64,000 nt of DNA from Hyphomicrobiaceae bacterium UBA7697 (GCA_002482645.1 DLGJ01000015.1:27211-91210); one strand, 5' to 3'; shown: positions 27,652-37,358, counted from the stretch's first letter. Numbers and translations are program-made. Notes: generated by a model from the sequence alone, not told the origin.

Positions 27652-27887
27652 CCCCTCGTCTGTTCCCGTTGCGATCCCGCGCCACGCGGCCATACGCCGG
27701 AAACGATGCTAGATGTAGCGCGGGCGGCCCAAAACGCTTACATCCACTCTCAGCCGGGCATGCGCGCAATCGCCGTTCCATTTTGGGACGGAACATAATT
27801 CGAATACGCTGGAGTCAGCGATTCGGACGGGTTTCGTTCTGGTCCCGTTCACGCCGAAGCAACGAGTCGCGTTAAGAATTTCGCTGA

Positions 27888-30800
27888 ATGTCCAAAGCCT
27901 TATCCACACAATCCACAGGCGCGCAGACGATCGGCGCGCACGGACCGCCCAATCGCGGACGCGGCGTCACCGCCGTGCTGGGCCCCACCAATACGGGCAA
28001 GACCCATCTCGCCATCGAGCGCATGCTCGCTCACGACGTCGGCGTGATCGGCCTTCCTTTGCGGCTCCTCGCGCGCGAGGTCTACGAGAAGGTGGTCGCC
28101 AAGGTGGGCGCGGGCCAGGTCGCGCTGATCACCGGCGAAGAGAAGATCAAGCCCCCGCGCGCCCGCTTCTACGTTTGCACCGTGGAAGCGATGCCGCGCG
28201 AGCTGGAGGCCGACTTCGTCGCCATCGACGAAATCCAGCTCGCCGCCGACGCCGAGCGCGGCCATGTCTTCACCAACCGGCTGTTCCATGCGCGCGGCCT
28301 GAGCGAGACGTTGCTGCTCGGCGCCGCGACCATGCGCGAGGCGATCCGGGAGCTGCTGCCCGGCGCCAATCTCGTGTCGCGCCCGCGCATGTCGAACCTC
28401 ACCTATGCGGGCGAGAAGAAGATCACGCGGCTGCCCCGGCGTTCGGCCATCGTCGCCTTCTCCGCGAACGATGTGTACGCCATCGCCGAGCTCGTGCGCC
28501 GTCAGCGCGGCGGCGCGGCCGTGGTGCTCGGCGCGCTGTCTCCGCGCACGCGCAACGCGCAAGTCGCTCTCTACCAGAACGGCGACGTGGACTTCTTGGT
28601 CGCGACCGACGCGATCGGCATGGGCCTCAATCTCGATCTCGATCACGTCGCCTTCGCGGGGGTGCGCAAGTTCGACGGCCACACCCATCGCAACCTCACC
28701 CCGTCGGAGCTCGGCCAGATCGCCGGACGCGCCGGGCGCCACATGAACGACGGCACGTTCGGGGTAACGGGACAAGTCGGCCCGTTCGACGCGGAGTCGA
28801 TCGAGCGTCTCGAAACCCACGCCTTCGATCAGGTCGGCGTCCTGCAATGGCGCAGCCGCACATTGGACACCGCCTCCATCGGCGCCCTCAAGGAGAGCTT
28901 GCGCGAAACGCCGGTCCATCCCCGCCTCATCCGCTCGCGCATGGTCGACGACGTCATCGCGCTGGAGAACGTCACCCGCGACGAGGCCCTTTGCGACATG
29001 GCGCGCTCGCCGGCTTCGGTCGGGCTGCTGTGGGACATGTGCCAGATCCCCGACTACCAGCGCGTCTCGCCCACGGACCACGCCGACCTCGTCGGCACGC
29101 TGTTCGGGTTCGTCATGAGCGAGGAGGGCAGGATTCCCGAGGACTGGTTCTCCCGGCAAGTGGGACAGGCGGATCGAACCGAAGGCGACCTCGATACGTT
29201 GTCGAATCGTCTAGCGCAAATTCGCACCTGGACATTTGTGTCCCACCGCGCTCAATGGCTGGACGATCCGGAGCACTGGCAAGAACGTACCAGATCGATC
29301 GAGGACAAATTGTCCGACGCGCTTCACGAACGCCTGACGCAACGCTTCGTCGACCGGCGAACCAGCGTGCTCATGCGGCGCCTGCGCGACAAGGAGGAAA
29401 TGATGGCCGAAATCGGCGAAGACGGTCAGATCCTAGTGGAGAACCACTATGTGGGCCGTCTGGACGGATTCCGCTTCACGCCCGATTCCTCGGGCGACGG
29501 CATTCATGGAAAGGCCGCGCGCAATGCGGCCACGCAGGTTTTGGCGAGCGAGCTCGCCTCGCGCAGCGATGCGCTGTCGTCCGCGACCGACGACACCATT
29601 GCCCTGTCGGGAAGCGGGCGCGTGTTGTGGCAGGGTTGCGAAGTCGGACGGCTGGTTCCAGGCGAGACGGCCCTGAAGCCTCGCATCGAGTTGTTCGCCG
29701 ACGAGAATCTGAGCGCGCCGGACCGGGAACGCGTCGCTATGCGCCTGGATGCCTGGCTCGCCGCCCATCTGGATGCGAAGCTCAAGCCGCTCATGGCTCT
29801 GAGCGCGGCCGAGGACTTGACCGGGCTCGCGCGCGGGCTCGCCTTCCGCATCACCGAGAATCTCGGCGTCCTCCGGCGCGAGGGCGCCGCCGACGACATC
29901 AAGGCGCTCGACCAGTCCGACCGCGCCCAGCTGCGGAAATACGGCGTCCGTTTCGGCGCCTTCAATCTCTACTTCCCCGCTCTGTTGAAGCCCGCCGCGG
30001 CGGAGCTCCTGCTCCTGCTTTGGGCGCTGCACGGGGGCCGGGAATACGGGATCGACGTGGACGCCATGCCGGAACGGCCGCAGCAGGGCCTGACTTCGGT
30101 GCCCGCGGACCAGGCCTTGCCCGAGCCCTATTGGCGCGCGGCGGGGTTCCATGTCGCCGGCAATCGCGCCGTCCGGATCGACATGCTGGAACGGCTGTCC
30201 GACCTGATCCGGGCACGGGTGACGTGGCGTCAGGCGCCGGAAGCACCGGCCCCGGAAGCGTCCGCTCCAGAGGCTCCGGCTCCAGAAGCCACCGCCGTAG
30301 TGTCTCCGGCTGTCGAGGCCTTGACGTCCGAAGCGGAGGGCGCCGAAGTCCCCGCGGCACCGTCGCCAGAGCCTGCCGGAGAACCGGCCGGCGCAAGGAC
30401 CGCCTCGGCCGATGGCGGAGGGGCCGGAACGGATACTGCACCCGCGCCAGCAGCGGCCACCAGTCCCAAGCCGCCTGCGGGACCGTCGGGCGCCACGGGA
30501 GACGGCGGCTTCCGCGTCGTGCCTGAACTGATGTCGATGGTCGGATGCTCGGGCGAAGAATTTGCCTCGATCCTGCGCGGACTCGGGTTCCGCTTGGAGC
30601 GGCGTCGGATCGAAAATGCCGGTGCGGCGATGGGCGGGGACCTCGCGACAACGGCCGAACCGGCCGCGACCGAGGGCACGGATACCGGCGAGGGAGCGGC
30701 GCAAGCGGGCGCCGGTGACGAACAGCAAGCGCAAGCGGGTGCCGAGCCCGTCTTCGACGAAATCTGGCGTCCGGCCAAGCGCCGCACCCAACGGCAGCAA

Positions 30801-31094
30801 CAGCACGGCCGTGGACGTCAAGCCGGACGCGGCAAAGAGGCGGGCGGCGAGGGCGAACGCCCGCAGCGGCAGGCCAAGCATCACCGGAAGGGGCAGCAGG
30901 GCAAGCCGCCCCGGAAGCCGCACAAAGGCGAACGGCACGACAAGGGCGAACGGCACGCAAAGGGCCGGGACCGCAACGACGAGGGCAATCGCGCACCCAA
31001 GCGGGAACAACTCAAGCCGGAGCATTCGCCCTTCGCGGCCCTGATGGAGCTCCGCGACAGCCTCGCCGCGCGCGGCCGCTCGGGACAGAGCTGA
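27888..31094 (+). CDS. SUV3-like DExH-box RNA helicase
   Basis: 1068 residues. The helicase core occupies about residues 25-330: Walker A GPTNTGKT at 32-39, Walker B with AIDEIQLA near 113, VATDAIGMGLNLDL and QIAGRAGRH (motif VI). It resembles mitochondrial SUV3, the helicase partner of the RNA degradosome. After a middle domain, residues from about 785 are Ala/Pro/Glu-rich and the last 130 are Lys/Arg/His/Gly-rich (including the doublet KGERHDKGERHAKG), probably a disordered RNA-binding tail. It heads a unit with the S4 protein 12 bp downstream. Confidence 0.9.
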   Translation: MSKALSTQSTGAQTIGAHGPPNRGRGVTAVLGPTNTGKTHLAIERMLAHDVGVIGLPLRLLAREVYEKVVAKVGAGQVALITGEEKIKPPRARFYVCTVEAMPRELEADFVAIDEIQLAADAERGHVFTNRLFHARGLSETLLLGAATMREAIRELLPGANLVSRPRMSNLTYAGEKKITRLPRRSAIVAFSANDVYAIAELVRRQRGGAAVVLGALSPRTRNAQVALYQNGDVDFLVATDAIGMGLNLDLDHVAFAGVRKFDGHTHRNLTPSELGQIAGRAGRHMNDGTFGVTGQVGPFDAESIERLETHAFDQVGVLQWRSRTLDTASIGALKESLRETPVHPRLIRSRMVDDVIALENVTRDEALCDMARSPASVGLLWDMCQIPDYQRVSPTDHADLVGTLFGFVMSEEGRIPEDWFSRQVGQADRTEGDLDTLSNRLAQIRTWTFVSHRAQWLDDPEHWQERTRSIEDKLSDALHERLTQRFVDRRTSVLMRRLRDKEEMMAEIGEDGQILVENHYVGRLDGFRFTPDSSGDGIHGKAARNAATQVLASELASRSDALSSATDDTIALSGSGRVLWQGCEVGRLVPGETALKPRIELFADENLSAPDRERVAMRLDAWLAAHLDAKLKPLMALSAAEDLTGLARGLAFRITENLGVLRREGAADDIKALDQSDRAQLRKYGVRFGAFNLYFPALLKPAAAELLLLLWALHGGREYGIDVDAMPERPQQGLTSVPADQALPEPYWRAAGFHVAGNRAVRIDMLERLSDLIRARVTWRQAPEAPAPEASAPEAPAPEATAVVSPAVEALTSEAEGAEVPAAPSPEPAGEPAGARTASADGGGAGTDTAPAPAAATSPKPPAGPSGATGDGGFRVVPELMSMVGCSGEEFASILRGLGFRLERRRIENAGAAMGGDLATTAEPAATEGTDTGEGAAQAGAGDEQQAQAGAEPVFDEIWRPAKRRTQRQQQHGRGRQAGRGKEAGGEGERPQRQAKHHRKGQQGKPPRKPHKGERHDKGERHAKGRDRNDEGNRAPKREQLKPEHSPFAALMELRDSLAARGRSGQS

Positions 31095-31106
31095 CCGGCC
31101 GCTCGC

Positions 31107-31472
31107 GTGACCGGCCAACGGCTCGATAAATGGCTCTGGTGCGCGCGGCTGGCCAAGACACGCTCGGCCGCGACGCGGCTGATCGCCGACGGCAAAGTGC
31201 GGATCAACGGCGAGCGGGTGCGCAAAGCCAGCCGGATCGTTCAACCTGGAGACGTCGTTACGGCGACGCCGCCGGGGAGGCTCGTGGTGTGGCGGGTGCG
31301 CGATAGCGCGGAGCGGCGCGGTCCGGCGCCGCTGGCGCAAACGCTTTATGAGGATTTGACGCCGCCCGTGGAGGAAGCGGCTGACGAAGCGCAAACGGAG
31401 ATGCGCGCCGGAAAACGGCCCACGAAACGGGACCGGCGCCGTATCGAGACATTTCGCGCAATTTGGAGCTGA
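31107..31472 (+). CDS. S4-domain RNA-binding protein (Hsp15-like)
   Basis: 121 residues from a GTG. The S4 domain spans residues 5-65: RLDKWLWCARLAKTRSAATR, then LIADGKVRINGERV. The C-terminus is short and basic (KRPTKRDRRRIETFRA). Hsp15 relatives bind stalled 50S-peptidyl-tRNA complexes. The pairing with the helicase suggests a shared role in RNA handling. Confidence 0.9.
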   Translation: MTGQRLDKWLWCARLAKTRSAATRLIADGKVRINGERVRKASRIVQPGDVVTATPPGRLVVWRVRDSAERRGPAPLAQTLYEDLTPPVEEAADEAQTEMRAGKRPTKRDRRRIETFRAIWS

Positions 31473-31700
31473 CGCCGGGGCGCCTTGGGGGCTCTTCGGC
31501 GGGCAATGGAAATTCCGCCTCGAATTGCGCCCGGACGCCGCAAATCCATCCTAAAATTCCGCATCGGCCGGGTTCCGGCGCGGCTTGTGCTGCCGACACT
31601 ATTGTTATAGGCAGGGCTCCTTCCCTCCCCCGGGCTCACCGAACAGCCCGAACAGGGCTTTCGAAACTGGGCTGGGACAGCCCGATAGCGTGTGGGATCG

Positions 31701-32039
31701 ATGACTTACGTCGTCACTGAAGTTTGCATTAAGTGCAAATATACGGACTGTGTTGAGGTCTGCCCCGTGGATTGCTTCTACGAGGGCGACAACATGCTCG
31801 TCATTCACCCCGACGAGTGCATTGATTGCGGCGTTTGCGAGCCGGAATGTCCGGTGGATGCCATCAAGCCCGATACCGAGCCGGACCTCGACAAATGGCT
31901 CGATGTGAACCGGCAATACTCCGAAGTGTGGCCGAACATCACGACCAAGAAGCCGGCCCCCGACGACGCCGACAGCTTCCAGGCCGAGCCGGACAAGTTC
32001 GAGAAATACTTCTCGGCGGATCCGGGCGAAGGCGACTAG
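31701..32039 (+). CDS. fdxA: 7Fe ferredoxin FdxA
   Basis: 112 residues from ATG 31701 (MTYVVTEVCIKCKYTDCVEV); an in-frame GTG at 31692 would add three residues. Cys spacing CX2CX4CX3CP in the first cluster region and CIDCGVCEPECPVDA in the second fits one [3Fe-4S] and one [4Fe-4S] cluster. It is the FdxA type widespread in alphaproteobacteria, with the usual Asp/Glu-rich C-terminal tail. The likely role is low-potential electron transfer in the cytoplasm. Confidence 0.95.
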   Translation: MTYVVTEVCIKCKYTDCVEVCPVDCFYEGDNMLVIHPDECIDCGVCEPECPVDAIKPDTEPDLDKWLDVNRQYSEVWPNITTKKPAPDDADSFQAEPDKFEKYFSADPGEGD

Positions 32040-32427
32040 GGCCGGTTTCGGGTCTTTCGGGGCGGCTCTGGAGCGGCCCTCCCGTTAACCTTTCGGTCAA
32101 AATGCCGCATTCGCCGTTGCAAAATGGCCGCCGCCTTCAATCCAGGCGGCTTCCGAAATACCGAAATTTGTGATATGGTGTCTTTGACATGGCGCAGACT
32201 GCCGGCGCGTGAGGCACCAAGAGAGGCGAGCCGGTTGGGCGCGCTTTTTTTCTGAGCTTCGAAGAGGTGTAGGCGATCGGGGACCCCTGATCGAACGCTT
32301 CTGTATTGTCCGCGAAGGCCGCCCCCCGGCGGCGCCAGCGTTCCGATCGCTGGCCGATTTTGACGCGGACACGCTCACGCATCTCTGTCTTGGCGCCCCC
32401 ACGATTTTTCAACAGCGAGGCGAGCAT
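32040..32427 (+). promoter_or_regulatory. 388-bp leader before carD, no gene seen
   Basis: The segment holds no convincing reading frame of its own. A long frame from 32209 runs into carD, but its first 73 codons lack protein-like composition and the CarD start is clear at 32428. A promoter for carD is expected here; I could not place it confidently. Confidence 0.4.
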
Positions 32428-32997
32428 ATGGCCGATAAGAAGAGACCCCAGCAGAGAAACGGTTTTCGGACGAACGAATTCATAGTCTACCCTGCGCACG
32501 GCGTGGGCCGCATTGTGAGCATTGAGGAGCAGGAGATCGCCGGCGCGAAGCTCGAGCTCTTCGTCATCAATTTCGACAAGGATAAGATGACGCTTCGCGT
32601 TCCCACCACGAAGCTCGAAAGCGTCGGCATGCGCAAGTTGTCCGACGACAAGATCGTGAAGAAGGCTCTGACCACGCTGAAGGGCAAGGCCCGCGTGAAG
32701 CGCACCATGTGGTCGCGCCGCGCCCAGGAATACGAAGCCAAGATCAATTCCGGCGATCTCATCTCCATCGCCGAAGTGGTCCGCGATCTGTATCGCTCCG
32801 AAGCGCAGCCCGAGCAGTCCTACTCCGAGCGCCAGCTCTACGAAGCCGCGCTGGATCGCATGGCGCGCGAGCTTGCCGCCGTGGAGAAACTGGACGAGGA
32901 CAGCGCGATCGCCAAGATCGACGACATCCTCGCCAAGTCGGCGCGCAGCGCCAAGGCCGCCGCCGAGGCCGAGACGGCCGGGAAAGCCGCCGCCTAA
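32428..32997 (+). CDS. carD: CarD/CdnL family transcription regulator
   Basis: 189 residues from ATG 32428, preceded by GCGAGG. The CarD/CdnL RNA-polymerase-interacting domain is at the N-terminus (FIVYPAHGVGRIVSIEEQEI, KMTLRVPTTKLESVGMRKL). The helical C-terminal part contains KRTMWSRRAQEYEAKINSGD and LYEAALDRMARELAAVE. CarD stabilises the rRNA promoter open complex and is usually essential in alphaproteobacteria. It is closed by a strong terminator at 33023. Confidence 0.95.
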   Translation: MADKKRPQQRNGFRTNEFIVYPAHGVGRIVSIEEQEIAGAKLELFVINFDKDKMTLRVPTTKLESVGMRKLSDDKIVKKALTTLKGKARVKRTMWSRRAQEYEAKINSGDLISIAEVVRDLYRSEAQPEQSYSERQLYEAALDRMARELAAVEKLDEDSAIAKIDDILAKSARSAKAAAEAETAGKAAA

Positions 32998-33022
32998 AGC
33001 GGCTCCGAGCTATGCAGTTTCG

Positions 33023-33050
33023 AAAGGCCGGGCCTCTTGCCCGGCCTTTT
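33023..33050 (+). terminator. intrinsic terminator after carD
   Basis: AAAGGCCGGGC, a 5-6 nt loop (CTCTT), then GCCCGGCCTTTT: a perfect GC-rich stem followed by T residues, 25 bp after the carD stop. Confidence 0.9.
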
Positions 33051-33095
33051 CGTTTGGCGAGAGCCGCATCCCCTTCTTTCCGGTGCCGGACGGAA

Positions 33096-33917
33096 TCAGC
33101 CGGCGCCGGGTGAAGCACCCAAGACCTCGATCTCTTCGGGATGGGAAATCCTGATCATTGGCCCATTCCACCATTCGACCCAGCCACGAACGCGAATCCG
33201 CTTGCCCGGCAGCGCCGCGAGATCGAGCCCTGCCGCTTCCAGGGCAGGCAAGCGCTTGCGCGGAATCGCGACCGTGAAGTCGCTCCGCCAGTCCTCCACG
33301 AAGTTGATATAGACCAGCGTCTTTCCCTCGCCGACCCCGTGCACCGTCCCCTCTACGAGCTGGTAGCTGTGCCGCAGATAGCCAAGGGCCTTGGGGTTGT
33401 TCGCGTCGCGCACCTGGTAGGTCAGCGACCGCCACAGCCCTCGCCTGCCGTCGCGCGCCTCGCGCTCGGCCGCGACAAGCGGCGCGAGACACGCCCCGAG
33501 ATCGGGCAGGGCCGCGACGCGCGCCAGCCCCTCCTCGACGAGTTTCGCCTGCAGCCAGACGAGGCTGCCATCGTGCTCGACATAGACCTGCGCCAGCACA
33601 TGCCCGTGCCGGTCCTCCTTGCGCGCATCGAAGCGCAGCTCGGCCGTGGACCCGGTAGCGATCTTGGCAAGCGCCTCCTCGGCGAGCACCGCGAAGGGCC
33701 AGGGCTCGGGACCGTCCCAGTCCCGCGGGGCAGCGGGCGCCTGAACCCCGAGAAGCCGCACCGCGCGGCCGTCTTCGAGCCGCACCGTCTCGCCGTCGAT
33801 GGCATCGGCTATGGCGACCGTTTCCCCAGGCGGCAAATCGCAGCCGTGGGGCAGCGCCAAGCTCCGTGGCGAGCCCATCGCAAGTCCGGCAAGGATCGCA
33901 GCTACAAAGAGGCGCAT
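33096..33917 (-). CDS. exported thermonuclease-family (SNase-like) protein
   Basis: 273 residues with a signal peptide (FVAAILAGLAMGSPRSLA). The SNase-like fold is visible in AIADAIDGETVRLEDGRAVRL, LGVQAP, then AELRFDARKEDRHGHVLAQVYV with the Arg/Glu-type active-site region, and LVEEGLARVAAL. The C-terminal 90 residues (GTVHGVGEGKTLVYINF ... KRIRVRGWVEWWNGP) resemble an OB-type domain seen in alphaproteobacterial members. Nuclease activity is likely but unproven; the role may be in nutrient DNA or envelope hydrolysis. Confidence 0.85.
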   Translation of the reverse strand: MRLFVAAILAGLAMGSPRSLALPHGCDLPPGETVAIADAIDGETVRLEDGRAVRLLGVQAPAAPRDWDGPEPWPFAVLAEEALAKIATGSTAELRFDARKEDRHGHVLAQVYVEHDGSLVWLQAKLVEEGLARVAALPDLGACLAPLVAAEREARDGRRGLWRSLTYQVRDANNPKALGYLRHSYQLVEGTVHGVGEGKTLVYINFVEDWRSDFTVAIPRKRLPALEAAGLDLAALPGKRIRVRGWVEWWNGPMIRISHPEEIEVLGASPGAG

Positions 33918-33977
33918 CGGTCATTCTAGGAACGCGTGGTGCGCCGGAACAAGGCGATAGAGTGCGGGCGCCGGCCC

Positions 33978-35405
33978 TCAGCCGACGCGGACGAAGCCGG
34001 CGAGGCCCGTCTTCTGGTGTTCGATCACATGGCAATGGAAGGCCCAGTCGCCGGGATTGTCGGCGACGAGCCCGATATCGATCGTCTCGCTCCGGTTGAG
34101 GACGACCGTGTCGGTCCAGTTCGAAGGCAGCGTGCGCTTGTTCGACCGCAACGGGCGGAACACCAGCCCATGTAGATGGATCGGATGCATATTCGGACTC
34201 TCGTTGCGAAGGCGCAGCACATAGCTGCGCCCGAGCTTGAGATCCGCGACCGGCTCCGTGCCCTTCGCCGCGTCTCCAGGCCAAGGCTTCCGGTCGATGG
34301 ACCAAAACGTGTAGCCAAAGGACCCGCAGAAGCCGTTGTTCGGCTTCAGACCGTCCGGGGACCAACCGAACACCAGTTCGATGATCTCGCTCGATGCCTC
34401 GTCGAAATGGGCCAAGCGATTGGGCTGCAGCGGCCTAAGCTCATCGAGAGTACGGCCGAGATTGGAACCGGTCGCGCGAAGCGTGGCGAGGGCCTGGGTG
34501 CGCATCGGGGTTCGATAGGTCACCACAACGTCCCGGCCTGCGGTGTCCGGCATCCGCAAGGCCACGTCCAGTCTCTGGCCCGGCGCCACCGTGATAGGCG
34601 CCTCGGCTGTCGGCCACGGGAGTTCCTCGCGCAACGGATGCCCGTCTGCGGCAACGATGCGCCCCTCCGCGCCGTCGATCGTCAATGTGTAGATCCGCGT
34701 CGTGTCGGTCGCCGCGATGCGAAGCCGGACGAGCGAGCCGGCCGGATGCTCGTAGACCGGGTTCTGCTCCCAATTCGCGGTCATCACTGTGCCGAGCGTT
34801 CCGCCCCGCGCGGCCGACCGGGCCGAGAACAGCTTCATGAATTGATCGTCCTTGCCGATCCGGAAGTCATGAAGGTTCAGGACCGTCTCGCCGTCGAAGC
34901 CCGGATCGTCCGTCTCGGCGACGACGATGATCCCGGTGAGACCGCGCGCCATCTGCTCCATGGTCTGGCAATGGGGATGATACCAATAGGTTCCGGCGTC
35001 CTTGGGCGTATAGCTGTAGCGCCAAGTCTCGCCTTGCTGGATCGGCCATTGGGTGAGGTAGGGCACGCCGTCCATCTCGTTCGGCACGCGGATGCCGTGC
35101 CAGTGCATCGTCGATGCCTCCTCGAGCGCATTGGTCACGTCGATCGAAAACGGCACACCCTCCCGCATGCGAAGGACCGGCGGCGGCGCATCGGGAAACA
35201 CGCTCACCATGTTCTCGGTCACGGCGTCGCGAAGACGGTAGCGCGCGGCCTGGATGCGGAGTTCGGACGGCGGCGCCTCCGCCGCACGCGCGAACGCGGC
35301 AAAACCCGATGACAGAGCAAGACCCGATGGCAGAGCAAGACCCGCGGCTCCCGCCCCCGCCAGGGCGAGAAAGCCGCGGCGGTCCATCCGAAACGGCGCT
35401 TTCAT
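33978..35405 (-). CDS. Tat-exported multicopper oxidase
   Basis: 475 residues. The twin-arginine signal is MDRRGFLALAGAGAAGLALP. All four copper motifs are intact: THMWHG-type site as MHWHGIR, YWYHPHCQT, NMHPIHLHGLVF and FHCHVIEHQKTGLAG, so type 1 and the trinuclear centre should form. The protein resembles CopA/CumA and bilirubin-oxidase-like enzymes that detoxify Cu(I) or oxidise Mn(II) in the periplasm. No other copper gene is near. The gene ends just after the thermonuclease start on the same strand. Confidence 0.92.
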   Translation of the reverse strand: MKAPFRMDRRGFLALAGAGAAGLALPSGLALSSGFAAFARAAEAPPSELRIQAARYRLRDAVTENMVSVFPDAPPPVLRMREGVPFSIDVTNALEEASTMHWHGIRVPNEMDGVPYLTQWPIQQGETWRYSYTPKDAGTYWYHPHCQTMEQMARGLTGIIVVAETDDPGFDGETVLNLHDFRIGKDDQFMKLFSARSAARGGTLGTVMTANWEQNPVYEHPAGSLVRLRIAATDTTRIYTLTIDGAEGRIVAADGHPLREELPWPTAEAPITVAPGQRLDVALRMPDTAGRDVVVTYRTPMRTQALATLRATGSNLGRTLDELRPLQPNRLAHFDEASSEIIELVFGWSPDGLKPNNGFCGSFGYTFWSIDRKPWPGDAAKGTEPVADLKLGRSYVLRLRNESPNMHPIHLHGLVFRPLRSNKRTLPSNWTDTVVLNRSETIDIGLVADNPGDWAFHCHVIEHQKTGLAGFVRVG

Positions 35406-35579
35406 TAGAATATTTCCAATGTTTTCAAACGACTATAGCCCTACGAGGCGTATAACCTTGGTATTTCTATGTTGCGCGGCAGACCTTGAGCTGCGTCATA
35501 CGGTCGGCATGGGGCGCATCCAGCCCACGGCAAACGGGCTGGCGCTCAACCAGGCGCCAGTGTAGCAACGTAAAGCAAC

Positions 35580-35656
35580 GGCCCCGTAGCTCAGCAGGAT
35601 AGAGCATCAGATTCCTAATCTGAGGGTCGCAGGTTCGAATCCTGCCGGGGTCACCA
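35580..35656 (+). tRNA. tRNA-Arg (anticodon CCT)
   Basis: 77 nt cloverleaf: acceptor GGCCCCG/CGGGGTC with one G-T pair, D-arm AGCTCAG...GAGC, anticodon stem TCAGA/TCTGA with loop TTCCTAA (anticodon CCT, reading AGG), T-arm GCAGG-TTCGAAT-CCTGC, encoded CCA. tRNA 3' ends are frequent integration targets, and a partial copy of this one occurs at 48575. Confidence 0.97.
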
Positions 35657-35854
35657 ACTAAAGCACTGTCCAGCCCGAAGACCCGGAACCAGTGCCCGCT
35701 GCCACTACCGCATCGGCAAAGACACGACCGGCCGGCTCGAGCACCGGACATGTCAACGCCAGCCGGGACGGAAGACCACCTCGTCGTACCGGCCGGCAGG
35801 AAGCGAAGCATGACTCCGAAACGTCGAAGCAACGTGCGCTCCTGGCATGGGACA

Positions 35855-36151
35855 CTAGTGCCGCTTTTGCTCTTCCAGCCTCCTGTCCGCCATCTCTTTG
35901 AGAGTACCGAGCATTTTGCCCAGGCTCTTCGTCAGGTCGACGGCGGCGGCCGGCGACAAGGCGAGCCGCGTGGTCACATGGACAGTCGCGGAAGCCGCGC
36001 CCGCTTCTCGCGTGCCGAGAGGAAGAACGCGCGCCACTCCAAAGGTCAGACTGACGCAAGCGCCGTCGAAGGCCGCACCAACGAGCTTGTTGACGTAGCT
36101 CTCCTTGACCGATGGATCGTCTAAGATTTGAGCCGTCTGCCGTTCAGTCAC
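35855..36151 (-). CDS. DUF3467-like small protein
   Basis: 98 residues from a GTG with GGGAGG 8 nt upstream. The pattern ESYVNKLVGAAFDGACVSLT, with VHVTTRLALSPAAAVDLTK and a helix ending GKMLGTLKEM, resembles the DUF3467 family (a small beta protein with a TR-x-x-x-SP-x-x-A strand-helix). Function is unknown. It lies about 200 bp after the tRNA gene; nothing convincing is coded between them. Confidence 0.6.
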   Translation of the reverse strand: MTERQTAQILDDPSVKESYVNKLVGAAFDGACVSLTFGVARVLPLGTREAGAASATVHVTTRLALSPAAAVDLTKSLGKMLGTLKEMADRRLEEQKRH

Positions 36152-36211
36152 GATCGTAACCTCCCAGATTGTTCAAAGTCTCTGTCTCCCCCAACCGCGA
36201 CGCTCTCACCG

Positions 36212-36775
36212 TCAAGATCCACCGCGTGCCGGAACGCTCGCTTGCAAGCGTGGGAGGAAGTCCCAAAGGTCCCGGTTGAGATCACGCAGACTGCGGATCG
36301 CCGCCGACATTTCATCGATGCGGGCCTTGTCGACCTTACGGGTCTCCCCGAACTTGAACCGGCCCCGCCGTTCCACGATGCGCAAGGACTGCGTGTGCGT
36401 GATGTCGCCCTGCTCGTTGAGCATGAACATCGCGTGATTGAACTCGTTGCGCAGCCGCGTGGCGGCCGAAAAACGGTCGATCAAATCGTCAAGCTCCTGG
36501 CGAACTTCCGTCTGAGAAATTCGGATGAGCGCCAAGCGCTGTATCAGGTCGAGCCTCGCCCGCGTGGTGTTGAGCGTCGAAAACACGATGGCGGCCGACA
36601 CCTCGTCCGTATCGAGCAGAAGCATCAGCACATAGATGAACATGCTTTCGTTGTTGGACCAGCTGAAGGAGAGGTTCCCGATCAGCGCAAGAAGCATCGT
36701 CCGGCGGTCGGCGGACTCGAACGCGGCCGTCTCGATTGATTTGAAGTCCGGTTTAGGCGGCAGCTTTGAATTCAT
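36212..36775 (-). CDS. hypothetical helical protein
   Basis: 187 residues from ATG 36775 (MNSKLPPKPDFKSIETAAFE); the frame extends to 36895 but overlaps the opposite gene. The composition is mostly helical, with IGNLSFSWSNNESMFIYVLML (possibly membrane-associated), TRARLDLIQRLALIRI and RLRNEFNHAMFML, where the R-x4-NH pattern recalls helical HEPN-like or AbiV-like folds. That resemblance is weak. No family was recognised. Confidence 0.6.
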   Translation of the reverse strand: MNSKLPPKPDFKSIETAAFESADRRTMLLALIGNLSFSWSNNESMFIYVLMLLLDTDEVSAAIVFSTLNTTRARLDLIQRLALIRISQTEVRQELDDLIDRFSAATRLRNEFNHAMFMLNEQGDITHTQSLRIVERRGRFKFGETRKVDKARIDEMSAAIRSLRDLNRDLWDFLPRLQASVPARGGS

Positions 36776-36860
36776 GGGGAGGACTCGCTTTTGATCCATG
36801 AACGCGCGAAAATGCCGGTCCAACGCCAGTATCGATCCCCTTCCGACAAGGGGTAGTGCC

Positions 36861-37358
36861 ATGTTTGGACTTTTGAAAGTCCGCCGCGCACGCAAGGTCG
36901 CCGTTGCCTTGATCTCTCCTTTCGTCGAGGAGAGTCAGACTCGATTCTCCTCGCAGCTGACAGAACACGCATGGCTTGACCCGTACATGGTCGGCTTCAT
37001 GAGCATGCTGATATCACTGGCCGCCGAATACACGGCGGGACGCCTCGATTCTGAAAGCGCGGGCCTCGTCCAGCTTGAAGCGTGGCAGGAGGTGACAGGT
37101 TTTCCGAGCCACCTGATCGGAGAAGAAATCTGCCTGCTCAGCAGCGGACAGGACCGGAAATTCCGTCATGGCTGTCTCAACGCCAGTCGCTTCATGGAAG
37201 AGCTAACACGTCCCGTGCATAGCCATCCCGATCAGCTTCCGCCCGGCTACCGGACCCACGGCCTCAACTACGACCGCTCCGCAGCGATGGCGCTTTGGTC
37301 GGAACTTTTTGATGGCCACATCGGGGCGCTCGATGGCGATCTGGGTTTGCCGCGGTAG
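36861..37358 (+). CDS. hypothetical protein
   Basis: 165 residues from ATG 36861 (MFGLLKVRRARKVAVALISP); upstream codons back to 36798 overlap the opposite gene and look less protein-like. It contains AWLDPYMVGFMSMLISLAA and LEAWQEVTGFPSHLIGEEIC. Proteins with the same opening and the DPYMVGFM stretch exist in other Hyphomicrobiales, but I know no function. It diverges from the previous gene. Confidence 0.6.
   Translation: MFGLLKVRRARKVAVALISPFVEESQTRFSSQLTEHAWLDPYMVGFMSMLISLAAEYTAGRLDSESAGLVQLEAWQEVTGFPSHLIGEEICLLSSGQDRKFRHGCLNASRFMEELTRPVHSHPDQLPPGYRTHGLNYDRSAAMALWSELFDGHIGALDGDLGLPR

Noticed and set aside
29433..31394. 653-codon open frame opposite the helicase gene
   Set aside because: It is a GC-rich antisense shadow; its translation lacks any family motif, while the + strand has complete helicase motifs.
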